From Aristaeella lactis (GTDB taxonomy: Bacteria; Bacillota; Clostridia; Christensenellales; Aristaeellaceae): DNA of 64,000 nt. A program made the position numbers and the translations under genes. The stretch spans positions 2,542,001-2,606,000 of the forward strand of contig NZ_CP069421.1 in NCBI RefSeq assembly GCF_018118585.1. The letters are read 5' to 3'. Below the pieces are notes generated by a model that was not told the DNA's origin, did not search any database, and saw only the letters and a list, made by a program, of their open reading frames with translations. Shown piece by piece: positions 28,503 to 37,542 of the stretch; positions within the stretch are counted from its first letter, which is position 1; every line of letters starts with the position of its first letter.

Positions 28503-28536
28503 GGCCGCTCATCCTTGCAGGATGAACGGCCTTTTT
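28503..28536 (+). terminator. Intrinsic terminator or attenuator after the small ORF
   Basis: A 12-base stem with one mismatch (GGCCGCTCATCC / GGATGAACGGCC) is followed by five T. It ends 23 bases before the start of the next gene, whose ribosome binding site comes directly after, so it could work as an attenuator. Confidence 0.85.
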
Positions 28537-28559
28537 CCATATCGGAAGGAGGAAACCCC

Positions 28560-29675
28560 ATGAATCAGAAACTGGTATGGCCTGACTACAAAAACTGCAT
28601 CGCGAACCTGCCCAACTCCATTCTCCGGAAATTCGGCGTCACTCCCGCCGGAGACACTCTTCCGCTGCTTGACCGGTATCTGGAAAAGGATTACCGGAAT
28701 ATCGTTGTCATCCTGCTGGACGGCATGGGTAAAAGCATCCTGGAAAAACACCTGGATAAGGACGGGGCTTTTCGTTCCCGCCTGGCCGGTATCTATCAGT
28801 CTGTGTTCCTTTCCACCACGGTTGCCGCAACCACCTCGGTCATGTCCGGACTGCAGCCCTGTGAGCACAGCTGGCTGGGCTGGGAATGCTATTATCCCCG
28901 GGTGGACCAGAACGTGACCGTTTTCTTCAGCACGATCCAGGGGATCGATATCCAGGCCGCCGATTATAACGTACCGAGAACCGTCACCCCCTATGTCAGC
29001 GTCTTTGACCGGCTGAACAGCGCCGGCATCCGTGCCGCCATGCTTTCCCCCTTCACGGAACCGTATCCGGCAGATTTCAGCGCGCTTTGCGACACGATCA
29101 GGGCGTATTGCCGGAAGCCCGGCAAACAATATATCTATGCCTACTGGAACCAGCCGGACGGGCTGATGCACAGGCTCGGCTGTGCCGCTGATCCTGTTCA
29201 TGAGGCAATCCGGGAAATGGAAACCGCTGTCGAAAAGCTGGCCGGTGACCTGGAAGATACCCTGGTCATCGTTACCGCTGACCACGGGCACATCGACACG
29301 GACCACGTCATGCTGCAGGACTATCCGGAACTCCTTGACTGCCTTGTTCGCCTGCCCTCCCTGGAGCCGCGCGTTCTCAACCTGTTTGTGAAAGATGGCA
29401 GAAAAGCGTTTTTTGAAAAAGAGTTCAACCGGCTGTTCGGCGATAAGTTCCTGCTGCTTCCTATGGAGGAAGTCCTCGCGCGGAAGCTTCTCGGAACCGG
29501 GAAACCCCATCAGGAGTTCCGGGGAATGCTGGGAGATTATCTCGCCCTTGCCCTGGACAACCTGACCATCTATTTCAAAAATGAGCCGGAAGACCACCGG
29601 TGGTTATCCACCCACGGCAGCGTAACGGAGGATGAAATGCTGATTCCGCTCATCCTGTTTGACAGGAGTAAATAA
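28560..29675 (+). CDS. Alkaline phosphatase superfamily / type I phosphodiesterase-like protein
   Basis: This 371-residue protein has the superfamily metal-site pattern: an early Asp in VVILLDGMGKS (Asp54), a Thr/Ser-rich nucleophile region in STTVAATTSVMSG, and VTADHGHIDTDH later with a final His in STHGS. It probably hydrolyses phosphate mono- or diesters; the substrate is unknown. There is no signal peptide, so it is cytoplasmic. Start at MNQKLVWPDY follows GGAAGGAGG; the frame is open further upstream through the terminator but that has no support. It precedes the P-loop gene by 12 bases. Confidence 0.85.
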   Translation: MNQKLVWPDYKNCIANLPNSILRKFGVTPAGDTLPLLDRYLEKDYRNIVVILLDGMGKSILEKHLDKDGAFRSRLAGIYQSVFLSTTVAATTSVMSGLQPCEHSWLGWECYYPRVDQNVTVFFSTIQGIDIQAADYNVPRTVTPYVSVFDRLNSAGIRAAMLSPFTEPYPADFSALCDTIRAYCRKPGKQYIYAYWNQPDGLMHRLGCAADPVHEAIREMETAVEKLAGDLEDTLVIVTADHGHIDTDHVMLQDYPELLDCLVRLPSLEPRVLNLFVKDGRKAFFEKEFNRLFGDKFLLLPMEEVLARKLLGTGKPHQEFRGMLGDYLALALDNLTIYFKNEPEDHRWLSTHGSVTEDEMLIPLILFDRSK

Positions 29676-29687
29676 GGAGGAAAACAG

Positions 29688-30239
29688 ATGGACCTGATCG
29701 TGCTGATCGGCAGCGGCGCTGTCGGTAAAATGACCGTAGGCCAGGAACTGATGAAGATTACTGATTTCCGTCTCTTCCATAATCATATGATGATCGAACC
29801 CGTCATAGAGGTTTTCGGGGATTACTGCGGCCCGGTTGTCGGCCGGCTCCGGGAGGTGATCTTTGAGGAATTCCTGAAGACAAAGTACCGGGGGATGATT
29901 TTTACCTATATGTGGGCTTTTGATATGCAGGAAGACTGGGATTATATCCGTTCTGTGGCAGAGCGGTTCGAAGCAACCGGCGGAAATGTGTATTATGTGG
30001 AACTTATCGCCGACCAGGCGGTGCGCCTGGAAAGAAACCGGACAGAGAACCGTCTGAGAAACAAGGCATCCAAACGGGACCTCGCTGTATCACAGGAAAG
30101 GCTCCTGCGGGAGGATTCCCGCTACCGCCTTGTGAGCCGGGAGGGCGAGATTCCCTTTGAAAACTATATCCGGATCGACAATACCCGCATGGAACCGCAG
30201 GAAGCTGCACGGTTGATCAAAGACAAATTCGCCCTCTGA
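29688..30239 (+). CDS. P-loop nucleotide kinase-like protein
   Basis: This 183-residue protein starts with a strand and Walker A loop LIGSGAVGKMTVGQEL (about 7-22). The GKMTVG variant, with Met where Ser/Thr usually follows Lys, occurs in some shikimate-kinase-like proteins. An Arg-rich lid segment (LERNRTENRLRNKASKRD) supports a kinase fold. The substrate is unknown. It is downstream of the phosphodiesterase-like gene with a GGAGG site, so probably in the same operon. Confidence 0.75.
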   Translation: MDLIVLIGSGAVGKMTVGQELMKITDFRLFHNHMMIEPVIEVFGDYCGPVVGRLREVIFEEFLKTKYRGMIFTYMWAFDMQEDWDYIRSVAERFEATGGNVYYVELIADQAVRLERNRTENRLRNKASKRDLAVSQERLLREDSRYRLVSREGEIPFENYIRIDNTRMEPQEAARLIKDKFAL

Positions 30240-30331
30240 CAAACGATAAAAATACTGGAACTGCGGGCAAAAAAAGGTATAATCACTCCTTGAAATATGT
30301 TTTAGGCACCAAGGATGTGCCCGGAGGAACG

Positions 30332-31411
30332 ATGAAAGAGTTTTTAAAGAGGAAAAACATTGAAATCTCCCTGAAGCGCTACGGAATTGACGCGCTGGGT
30401 GCCATGGCGCAGGGCCTGTTCTGCTCCCTGCTGATCGGCACGATCCTCAACACCTTTGCCCAGCAGCTGCATATCGACTTCCTGAATCAGACCGTGGCAA
30501 CGATCGGTACAAGAGTCTTCACCATTGCCAGCCTGCCCCAGGCCATGAGCGGGGCCGCCATGGCTATCGCCATCGGCTATGCGCTGAAATGTCCTCCGCT
30601 GGTCCTCTTCTCCATGACGACTGTCGGCTTTGCGGCTGATACGCTCGGCGGAGCAGGCGGTCCGCTGGCCGTGCTTTTCATCGCCATCATCGCGGCTGAA
30701 TTCGGCAAGGCTGTATCCAAGGAAACCAAGGTTGATATCCTGGTGACTCCCCTTGTGACCATTGCCATCGGTGTGCTCCTGTCCTGGTGGATCGCTCCCG
30801 CGCTGGGAAAAGCCGCCATGTACATCGGAGACGTTATCAAATGGGCAACTGAACTCCAGCCCTTCCTGATGGGCATCCTGGTATCCGTCATTGTGGGCGT
30901 GGCCCTGACCCTCCCCATCTCCTCCGCGGCGATCTGCGCGGCCCTGCTGCTGACCGGACTTGCCGGCGGCGCTGCCGTGGCCGGCTGCTGCGCGCAGATG
31001 GTGGGCTTCGCTGTGATCTCCTTCCGGGAAAACAAAGTCGGCGGCCTGGTTTCCCAGGGACTCGGCACCTCCATGCTCCAGATGGGCAACATCATCAAGA
31101 ATCCCCGGGTGTGGATCGCTCCCACCCTTGCTTCCGCCATTACCGGTCCCATCGCCACCTGCGTGTTCCGGATGGAAATGAACGGTGCCCCCATCTCCTC
31201 CGGCATGGGCACCTGCGGACTGGTCGGTCCTCTGGGCGTCTATACCGGCTGGCTCAATGACATCGCCGCCGGCGCAAAGGAAGCCATCACCGGGATGGAC
31301 TGGCTGGGTCTTGTCCTGATCTGCTTCGTGCTTCCCGCGGTGCTGTCGCTGATCATTCATTCCTTCGTCCAGAAGGCCGGCTGGGTCAAGGACGGAGACC
31401 TGAAGATCTGA
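30332..31411 (+). CDS. PTS-EIIC-like membrane permease (PTS_EIIC_2 type)
   Basis: This 359-residue integral membrane protein has about nine or ten hydrophobic segments and Gly/Ala-rich re-entrant stretches (FAADTLGGAGGPLAVLFIA, PISSGMGTCGLVGPLG). It resembles the stand-alone IIC-like permeases of PF13303, which lack the IIA and IIB phosphotransfer domains and have no proven substrate. No PTS partner gene lies nearby. The start at MKEFLKRKNI follows GGAGGAAC. An earlier ATG at 30,290 overlaps a TATAAT (about 30,278) and is rejected. Confidence 0.8.
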   Translation: MKEFLKRKNIEISLKRYGIDALGAMAQGLFCSLLIGTILNTFAQQLHIDFLNQTVATIGTRVFTIASLPQAMSGAAMAIAIGYALKCPPLVLFSMTTVGFAADTLGGAGGPLAVLFIAIIAAEFGKAVSKETKVDILVTPLVTIAIGVLLSWWIAPALGKAAMYIGDVIKWATELQPFLMGILVSVIVGVALTLPISSAAICAALLLTGLAGGAAVAGCCAQMVGFAVISFRENKVGGLVSQGLGTSMLQMGNIIKNPRVWIAPTLASAITGPIATCVFRMEMNGAPISSGMGTCGLVGPLGVYTGWLNDIAAGAKEAITGMDWLGLVLICFVLPAVLSLIIHSFVQKAGWVKDGDLKI

Positions 31412-31438
31412 TAAAAACCACACTGAAAGGACAGGGAT

Positions 31439-31984
31439 ATGGACCAGAACACCCTTCCGGAAAGACTGGACAGAACCGTCATCTACGAAAGTGACTATGT
31501 ATGCCTTTACGCGGATAAGGTCAGGCTTCCCAGCGGATATATCATTGAAAAGTACCACCAGGTACATTATCCCAGAGAAGCCGTCAGCATCGTTATCTTC
31601 AATGAAAAGAACGAGATCCTGATGATCCGCGAAAAACGGTATACTGTCGGCAGGCTGGAATGGGAAATCCCCGCCGGCAAGATCGAAGAGGGCGAAAGCC
31701 GGGAAGAAGCCGCCCGAAGGGAAGCCATGGAAGAGACCGGCTGCACCCTGAAGGACCTGACCTTCCTCTGCTCCCAGAATCCGGCGAACGGCATGTCCGA
31801 CTGCCTGTGTCACGTGTTTGCAGCCCGTGTCGGTTCCGAAGGCAGTATCGGGGACACGGATGAAGTGGCGTCCAAAGTGTGGATGCCCGTGGAAAAAGTC
31901 AGGGAACTTCTCCGGAAAAATGAAACCAGGGACGGCGTCTCCATGCTGGCCATCCTGTTTGCCCTGGAATTTTACCGGCGGTAA
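31439..31984 (+). CDS. Nudix hydrolase, ADP-ribose pyrophosphatase-like
   Basis: This 181-residue protein contains a complete Nudix box, G80-x5-E-x7-REAMEETGC (80-102), preceded by EWEIPAG, which is typical of ADP-ribose/ADP-sugar pyrophosphatases. The N-terminal strand domain (to about residue 45) matches that group too. It follows the permease by 27 bases with an AAAGGACAGGG site. Substrate assignment is by family only. Confidence 0.88.
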   Translation: MDQNTLPERLDRTVIYESDYVCLYADKVRLPSGYIIEKYHQVHYPREAVSIVIFNEKNEILMIREKRYTVGRLEWEIPAGKIEEGESREEAARREAMEETGCTLKDLTFLCSQNPANGMSDCLCHVFAARVGSEGSIGDTDEVASKVWMPVEKVRELLRKNETRDGVSMLAILFALEFYRR

Positions 31985-32021
31985 CAGCAGGATCATCTCC
32001 CGTCACATGAAAGGATCGAAT

Positions 32022-32714
32022 ATGAAAGCCGTAAGCCTCCTGAAGACCACACGAAACACAAGGGACCTGGGCGGCCATCCGGCAGCCGGCGGCCGGGTTA
32101 CCGTCCCGGACCGGATCTGGCGGAGCGATCGCCAGGAAAACCCCGATCCGGAGGACATTGCCCTTCTGCGCTCCAAAGGGATCACCACCATCATTGACAT
32201 GCGGACTGAGGAGGACAACCTCACCAAGCCAAGCTTCTTTCGATCGCTGGAAGGCTTTACTTTCCTGAATTATCCAATCATAGAAGGAGATACGATCCCG
32301 GAATCCGTTGAGGCTGTTCCCGGAAGCTATATGAACATCGCCTGTTCGGAAAACATGCCCCGGATCCTCAAAGCCATCGCGGACGCCGATACCGGCGTAA
32401 TGTACAACTGCGCTGCCGGCAAGGACCGGACCGGCGTTGTCACCGCCATCCTGCTGATGCTTTGCGGCGTCAGCGATGAGGAGATCACCGCCGACTACAT
32501 GCTGACCAAGGAATGCAACCGGGAGCGGTTTGAACTTCTCCGGAAACGCCGCCCGGACCTGGATATGAATATCGTCATTCCAAGGGAATCCTTTATCCGG
32601 GATTTCATGGATCTGTTCCGGGAGCGCTTCGGGAGTGTTGACGGCTACTTTGCCTGTATCGGACTATCAGAGGAAACAAAACAAAAACTCCTTGCCCGCC
32701 TGCTGGATGTCTGA
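32022..32714 (+). CDS. Tyrosine/serine protein phosphatase (Y_phosphatase3 family)
   Basis: This 230-residue protein has the family N-terminus (TRNTRDLGGHPAAGGRV), WRSDR and the P-loop Cys130-AAGKD-Arg136-TG. The general acid is probably an Asp in IDMRTEEDN or a nearby segment. Such enzymes dephosphorylate tyrosine or phosphoinositide substrates. Start at MKAVSLLKTT follows GAAAGGA. It is 37 bases downstream of the Nudix gene. Confidence 0.88.
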   Translation: MKAVSLLKTTRNTRDLGGHPAAGGRVTVPDRIWRSDRQENPDPEDIALLRSKGITTIIDMRTEEDNLTKPSFFRSLEGFTFLNYPIIEGDTIPESVEAVPGSYMNIACSENMPRILKAIADADTGVMYNCAAGKDRTGVVTAILLMLCGVSDEEITADYMLTKECNRERFELLRKRRPDLDMNIVIPRESFIRDFMDLFRERFGSVDGYFACIGLSEETKQKLLARLLDV

Positions 32715-32745
32715 CTCCGGGGGGGGCAGGAGAAAGGAATAGCCT

Positions 32746-33882
32746 ATGATTTACTGGGTTAAAACACAGCCGCAGGCCGACATAGACCACAGCGAGTACA
32801 AACCCTTCATCCGGAATGACTGGTTCCGGAATCACTATATGTTTTTCGCCTATGGACTGATGGCGCTGCTGACTGTCCTGTTCTTCGCTACCGGTGCGGT
32901 GAAAGCAATCCACAGCCTGCTCCGGCTGCCGGTTTTTGTGCTGGTTTTCCTGGTGCATGAGTCACTGCATATGCTGGTTGTTTACCGGATCGGGGATATT
33001 TACCTTTCCCATTCCGGGCTCTTTTTCTGGATGCAGCCTCATGCCAGAATGTCCAAAGGCCGGTTTTTCCTGTTCATGACCCTGCCCCTTTTCACGCTGA
33101 CCGTTGTGCCGGCGGTTCTTCTGCTGCCGGATACCGGAGCCCTCCGGCCTTATCTCCTGTATATTGCCTGGAGCAACGCGATCATTGCGTCCTCAGACAT
33201 CATCAATGCCGTGCTGATCCCGCTGAAACCAAATGATTCCGTGTTTTACAGGGGATATTACAAAACCGGCTCCGGGGCGGCGGAGAAAAATGTGTCAGGA
33301 GAACCGTCCCCTTGTCACACTGCGGTGATCTTTGTACGGCACGCGCAGGCGGTATACGGAAACGATGACCGGAACCGGCCGCTTTCAGAGGCGGGCATGG
33401 AAGACAGGAAAATCGTGGCGGAAGCCCTGAAAGACCGGAAGATTGACGCTTTCCTGAGCAGCCCCTACAGAAGGAGCATGGAAACCATCCGGCCCGCCGC
33501 GGAGCTTCGGGGAATGGAAATCCTGACGGATGAACGTTTCCGCGAACGGAAGTGCGGGGATTTCAGCTCCGACTCCCTGGCAAAGCGCTGGACAGACTTC
33601 TCCTGGGCGGAAGAAAACGGCGAAAGCCTCCGTTCCGTGCAGGACAGGAATATGGAAGCCCTGCGGGATGTCCTGCGGAATTATGCCGGCCGGACAGTTG
33701 TCATCGGCACCCACGGAACCGCGCTCAGTACCATCCTGAATTTCTATAACCCGGACTTCGGCCTGCAGGACTTTCTCCGGATCGTCAGCTGGATGCCGTA
33801 CATCACGGAACTGTCTTTCGATGGAGACCGGCTGTCCGGTATCAAAGAGCTGGACCACGTTGAAAAAGATATTCCCCAATAA
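32746..33882 (+). CDS. Fusion of DUF3267-type membrane zincin and histidine phosphatase
   Basis: This 378-residue protein joins two domains. Residues 1 to about 165 carry four hydrophobic segments and HESLH (71-75), the HExxH zinc motif seen in DUF3267 membrane proteins. Residues about 192-378 are a histidine phosphatase: FVRHAQAVYG (Arg198, His199), SSPYRRSMET, an acidic FRERKCGDF and GTHGTALS (His323). The link (about 170-191) is short and polar. The frame is continuous, and the GC content and codon use match neighbours, so a frameshift fusion is unlikely. A phosphatase facing the cytoplasm next to an intramembrane protease-like domain is unusual. Confidence 0.82.
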   Translation: MIYWVKTQPQADIDHSEYKPFIRNDWFRNHYMFFAYGLMALLTVLFFATGAVKAIHSLLRLPVFVLVFLVHESLHMLVVYRIGDIYLSHSGLFFWMQPHARMSKGRFFLFMTLPLFTLTVVPAVLLLPDTGALRPYLLYIAWSNAIIASSDIINAVLIPLKPNDSVFYRGYYKTGSGAAEKNVSGEPSPCHTAVIFVRHAQAVYGNDDRNRPLSEAGMEDRKIVAEALKDRKIDAFLSSPYRRSMETIRPAAELRGMEILTDERFRERKCGDFSSDSLAKRWTDFSWAEENGESLRSVQDRNMEALRDVLRNYAGRTVVIGTHGTALSTILNFYNPDFGLQDFLRIVSWMPYITELSFDGDRLSGIKELDHVEKDIPQ

Positions 33883-33916
33883 AAGCCATTATTCAATAAA
33901 AAGGAGGAAAACCACC

Positions 33917-34147
33917 ATGCCGCATGTTGAAATCAACTGCTTTCCCGGAAGAACTGAGGAAGTAAAGCAGAAATGTGCCAAAAAAATCGCGGAAGATATC
34001 GCCGCCACCCTGGGCTGTAACCTGTCCAGCGTTTCCGTGACGATCCATGAGGTAGCCGAGGAAGACTGGAAAGAAAAAGTATGGGATTCCAGGATCACTC
34101 CCGCCGGTCAGGAACTGTATGTGAAGCCCGGCTATACCTGTGACTGA
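33917..34147 (+). CDS. 4-oxalocrotonate tautomerase family protein
   Basis: This 76-residue protein starts Met-Pro, so Pro becomes the N-terminal catalytic base after Met removal (PHVEINCFPGRTEEVKQK). The conserved SVTIHEV strand follows. Length is slightly above the 62-residue classical enzymes. Start fixed by AAAGGAGG and by the requirement for Pro in position two; the frame is open upstream but without function. It is 35 bases after the fusion gene. Confidence 0.88.
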   Translation: MPHVEINCFPGRTEEVKQKCAKKIAEDIAATLGCNLSSVSVTIHEVAEEDWKEKVWDSRITPAGQELYVKPGYTCD

Positions 34148-34166
34148 CAATTCACTCCGCACATCC

Positions 34167-34195
34167 TTGACCCCTCCCTGTTAGAGCTGTATAAT
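34167..34195 (+). promoter_or_regulatory. Promoter of the flavoprotein gene
   Basis: TTGACC (34,167-34,172) and a perfect TATAAT (34,190-34,195) are 17 bases apart, about 55 bases before the start codon. Confidence 0.85.
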
Positions 34196-34249
34196 TCATA
34201 TATGGTATCAACTATATAGGAACTGTCTGCGGACAAGGAGGAAAACTTC

Positions 34250-36130
34250 ATGAAAAAAAGGCTGCTGGCCCTGCTGACCGCGCTGGCCATGATTTTGGGC
34301 TGCGCGTCTGTCATGGCTGAAACCACCACTGCCGTCACCGGAACCGCTACGGTTCAGGGTTTCGGCGGAGACATTACCGTAACCGTCACCCTGGATGGTG
34401 ATAACATCAAGGATGTTACCATCACCGGCGATGGTGAGACCGAAGGCATCGGCAAAAAGATCATTGATGAGTGGCCCAATGCCTTCATCGAGTACAACGG
34501 CATCGTTGACACCTATACCGGCGCCACTTTCGCCGGCATCACCCGGGAAGCGGTCATTGCCGCCATGCGCCAGGCGCTGGAAAACGCCGGTGTGAACCCG
34601 GATGACTTCATGCGCGAGATGGAAACGGAAGAAGCCCTGGACGTGGTCATTGATTCCGATATCGTGATCATCGGTGCCGGCGGCGCCGGCATGACCGCCG
34701 CCCTGACCGCTTCCGACGCCGGAAAGAACGTGCTGGTGCTTGAAAGCCAGCCCGCTGTCGGCGGTAACTCTGTCAAATCCACCGGCGGTATGAACGCTGC
34801 CAAGACGACCTACCAGGACAACAACACCTTTGACGAGGCTGCCGGCATTGAAAAGACCCTGAAGGCCGCCGAAGCCTATGCGGACAACGAGGCGATCACT
34901 GCCCTGGCCGCCACCGTAAAGGAACAGTGGGAAGCCTGGCAGGCCAATCCCGAAGGCTATTTTGACTCCACCGAGCTCTTTGCCCTGGATACCCTGATCG
35001 GCGGCAAAGGACTGAACGATCCGGAGCTGGTCAGCACGCTGGTCAATAACAGCGCCGCTGCCATTGACTACCTCGATTCCATCGGCATCCACCTGAACAA
35101 CGTGGCTGCCTTCGGCGGTGCCTCCGTGAAACGTATTCACCGCCCTGTCAATGCTGAAGGCAAGACCGTTTCCGTCGGCGCCTACACCGTGCCGCTGCTG
35201 GAGGCTGCCTGCCAGAGCCGGGACAACCTGGCGCTGCTGACCGATGTGACCGCCACCAAACTCCTGACGGATGAAAACGGCGCTGTGTGCGGCGTGGAAG
35301 CCCAGGGCAAGGCCGGTAACAAGATCACCGTGAACGCAAAGGCCGTCATCCTGGCGACCGGCGGTTTCGGTGCGAACCTGGACATGGTTGTGCAGTACAA
35401 GCCTGAACTGGCCGGTTTCATGACCACCAACGCTGCCGGCATCCAGGGCCAGGGCATCCTGATGGCCACCGAGATCGGCGCTGCCACCGTGGACATGGAG
35501 CAGATCCAGATCCATCCCACCGTACAGGCTGATACCGCTTCCCTCATCACCGAAGGCCTGCGCGGCGACGGTGCGATCCTGGTGAACGCCAACGGCGAAC
35601 GCTTCATCGACGAAGTCGGTACCCGTGACGTGGTCTCCGCCGCTGAGATCGCCCAGCCTGATTCCTTCAGCTGGCTGGTGGTCGACCAGAAGATGGTGGA
35701 CGCTTCCTCCGTCATCCAGGGCTATATCTCCCGCGGCCTGATGCTGCAGGGCGATACCTGTGAAGCGCTGGCTGCCGAACTCGGCATCCCTGCTGACACC
35801 TTTGCCGCAACCATGGATAAGTGGAACAGCTATGTGGCTGAAAAGAACGATCCCGACTTCGGCCGCACCAGCTTCGCCCAGCCGCTGGATACCGCGCCTT
35901 TCTACGCGGTTAAGGTGACTGCCGGTATCCACCACACCATGGGCGGTCTGAAGATCGATACCCAGACCCATGTGCTGAACACCGAAGGCCAGATCATCCC
36001 CGGCCTCTTTGCCGCGGGTGAAGTGACCGGCGGTGTCCACGGCGGAAACCGCCTGGGCGGCAATGCCGTGGCTGACTTCGTTGTCTTTGGCCGTATCGCC
36101 GGCCAGACTGCGGCGGATTCCATCAAATAA
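34250..36130 (+). CDS. Secreted FMN-binding/FAD flavoprotein reductase (fumarate reductase-like)
   Basis: This 626-residue protein has a signal sequence (MKKRLLALLTALAMILGCAS) with a Cys at 18 that could be lipidated, or cleavage after VMA. Next is an FMN_bind domain whose DTYTGAT motif (87-93) is the signature for covalent FMN on the final Thr by ApbE. A fumarate reductase/succinate dehydrogenase-type FAD domain follows from IVIIGAGGAGMTAAL (139-153) to HGGNRLGGNAVADF. There are no heme-binding CxxCH motifs. Such proteins act outside the membrane as reductases for fumarate, urocanate or similar acceptors. The ApbE and electron-donor genes are not in the window. Confidence 0.9.
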   Translation: MKKRLLALLTALAMILGCASVMAETTTAVTGTATVQGFGGDITVTVTLDGDNIKDVTITGDGETEGIGKKIIDEWPNAFIEYNGIVDTYTGATFAGITREAVIAAMRQALENAGVNPDDFMREMETEEALDVVIDSDIVIIGAGGAGMTAALTASDAGKNVLVLESQPAVGGNSVKSTGGMNAAKTTYQDNNTFDEAAGIEKTLKAAEAYADNEAITALAATVKEQWEAWQANPEGYFDSTELFALDTLIGGKGLNDPELVSTLVNNSAAAIDYLDSIGIHLNNVAAFGGASVKRIHRPVNAEGKTVSVGAYTVPLLEAACQSRDNLALLTDVTATKLLTDENGAVCGVEAQGKAGNKITVNAKAVILATGGFGANLDMVVQYKPELAGFMTTNAAGIQGQGILMATEIGAATVDMEQIQIHPTVQADTASLITEGLRGDGAILVNANGERFIDEVGTRDVVSAAEIAQPDSFSWLVVDQKMVDASSVIQGYISRGLMLQGDTCEALAAELGIPADTFAATMDKWNSYVAEKNDPDFGRTSFAQPLDTAPFYAVKVTAGIHHTMGGLKIDTQTHVLNTEGQIIPGLFAAGEVTGGVHGGNRLGGNAVADFVVFGRIAGQTAADSIK

Positions 36131-36148
36131 TCCTTACAGACGAGTCTT

Positions 36149-36175
36149 GCGGCTGCCGGCAGGCAGCCGCTTTTT
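36149..36175 (+). terminator. Intrinsic terminator after the flavoprotein gene
   Basis: GCGGCTGCC / GGCAGCCGC stem with a four-base loop is followed by five T, 18 bases past the stop codon. Confidence 0.9.
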
Positions 36176-36267
36176 AAATGAAAACAAAGTAAAAGCATCT
36201 GTGGTATAATCCGTTACAGTATAATACGGTCTGTCTGATAACATTCTGACCTGAAAGGAAGAAGACC

Positions 36268-37524
36268 ATGTCCTTTGAACGAATCGGAATCCGTCCCGCG
36301 CAGATCCTCCTCCCGGCTCCCGGCGTCAAACCGGAAACCTGGGCCTGCATTGCCTGTGACCAGTACACCTCCGAACCGGAATACTGGGAAAAGGCCTTTG
36401 CTGTCGCGGGAGACGCTCCTTCCGCCATCCGGCTGATCCTGCCGGAATATAACCTGAAAAACAGTGATACCCTGATCCCGCAGATCCACCGCACCATGGC
36501 GGACTACCTGGCCAAAGGCCTCCTGGCTCCCGCTGTGGACCCCGGTTTCATCCTGTGTGAGCGCACCATTGCCTCCGGTTCCCGCCTGGGCCTGGTCTGC
36601 GCCGTGGACCTGGAGCAGTATTCCTTCGAGAAGGGGTCCCTGCCACTGATCCGCCCGACCGAGCAGACGATCACCGACCGCCTGCCTCCGCGGCTGAAGA
36701 TCCGCCGCGGCGCGCCTGTTGAACTGACCCATATCATGATCCTGATCGACGATCCGGACCGTACCGTCCTGGAGCCCCTGCAGGCCGCGAAAGCCTCCCT
36801 GCGGAAGGTCTATGATTTTGACCTGATGATGAACGGCGGACACCTCGCCGGCTGGGCCGTGGAAGGCGATGCCCTGCTGGAACAGGTGGACCGCAGCCTG
36901 AACGCGCTGATGGATACAAAAGGAGAGCATCCGCTGCTCCTGGCCGTGGGTGACGGCAACCACAGCCTCGCCACCGCCAAGGCCTACTGGAATGAGATCC
37001 GTGAAGGACTGTCCGAGGCGGAACGTGAAAACCATCCTGCCCGCTTTGCCCTGTGTGAGATCGTCAACATCCATGACGAGGCCCTCCTGTTTGAGCCGAT
37101 CTACCGCATCGTGACCGGCACCACCCGCGCCGCGGTGATGGCGGACTGGAAGGCCTATGCCGAAGCAAAGGGAATGACCCTGGCCGCTGAAGGCTCCGAC
37201 CACCGGTTTACCGTTGTTTCCGCTGACGGGGAAGAAACGGTTTCCGTGCTGAACCCCGAAGGCGCGATCCCCTGCGAAACCATCCAGAAGTTCCTGGACG
37301 ATTTCCTGTCCAGGCATCCGGAAGCCGGAATCGACTTCATCCACGGGGAAGGTTCCCTGCGGACTCTGGCCGCCAAACCGGAAACCGTCGGCTTCCTGCT
37401 GCCGGAAATCGATAAGCATACTTTCTTCAAAGATGTGGAAAAGCTCGGCGTGCTGCCCCGGAAAACCTTCTCCATGGGCGAAGCGGACGAAAAGCGGTTC
37501 TATATGGAAGCGAAGAGAATCTGA
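36268..37524 (+). CDS. DUF1015 family protein
   Basis: This 418-residue protein matches DUF1015 from its N-terminus (ILLPAPGVKPETWACIACDQ) through LLLAVGDGNHSLATAKAYW to the C-terminal NRIEP-like FIHGEGS region. The family is widespread in anaerobes, often near serine/phosphoglycerate genes, but its reaction is unknown. It stands alone between terminators. An AAAGGAAG site precedes the ATG, and two TATAAT hexamers (36,205 and 36,220) lie upstream without clear -35 boxes. Confidence 0.88.
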   Translation: MSFERIGIRPAQILLPAPGVKPETWACIACDQYTSEPEYWEKAFAVAGDAPSAIRLILPEYNLKNSDTLIPQIHRTMADYLAKGLLAPAVDPGFILCERTIASGSRLGLVCAVDLEQYSFEKGSLPLIRPTEQTITDRLPPRLKIRRGAPVELTHIMILIDDPDRTVLEPLQAAKASLRKVYDFDLMMNGGHLAGWAVEGDALLEQVDRSLNALMDTKGEHPLLLAVGDGNHSLATAKAYWNEIREGLSEAERENHPARFALCEIVNIHDEALLFEPIYRIVTGTTRAAVMADWKAYAEAKGMTLAAEGSDHRFTVVSADGEETVSVLNPEGAIPCETIQKFLDDFLSRHPEAGIDFIHGEGSLRTLAAKPETVGFLLPEIDKHTFFKDVEKLGVLPRKTFSMGEADEKRFYMEAKRI

Positions 37525-37542
37525 AATATCATTTCAGATTCT

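Noticed and set aside
36205-36225. Two TATAAT hexamers upstream of DUF1015 as tandem promoters
   Set aside because: No acceptable -35 hexamer at 16-18 bases was found for either, so I did not list them as promoters.
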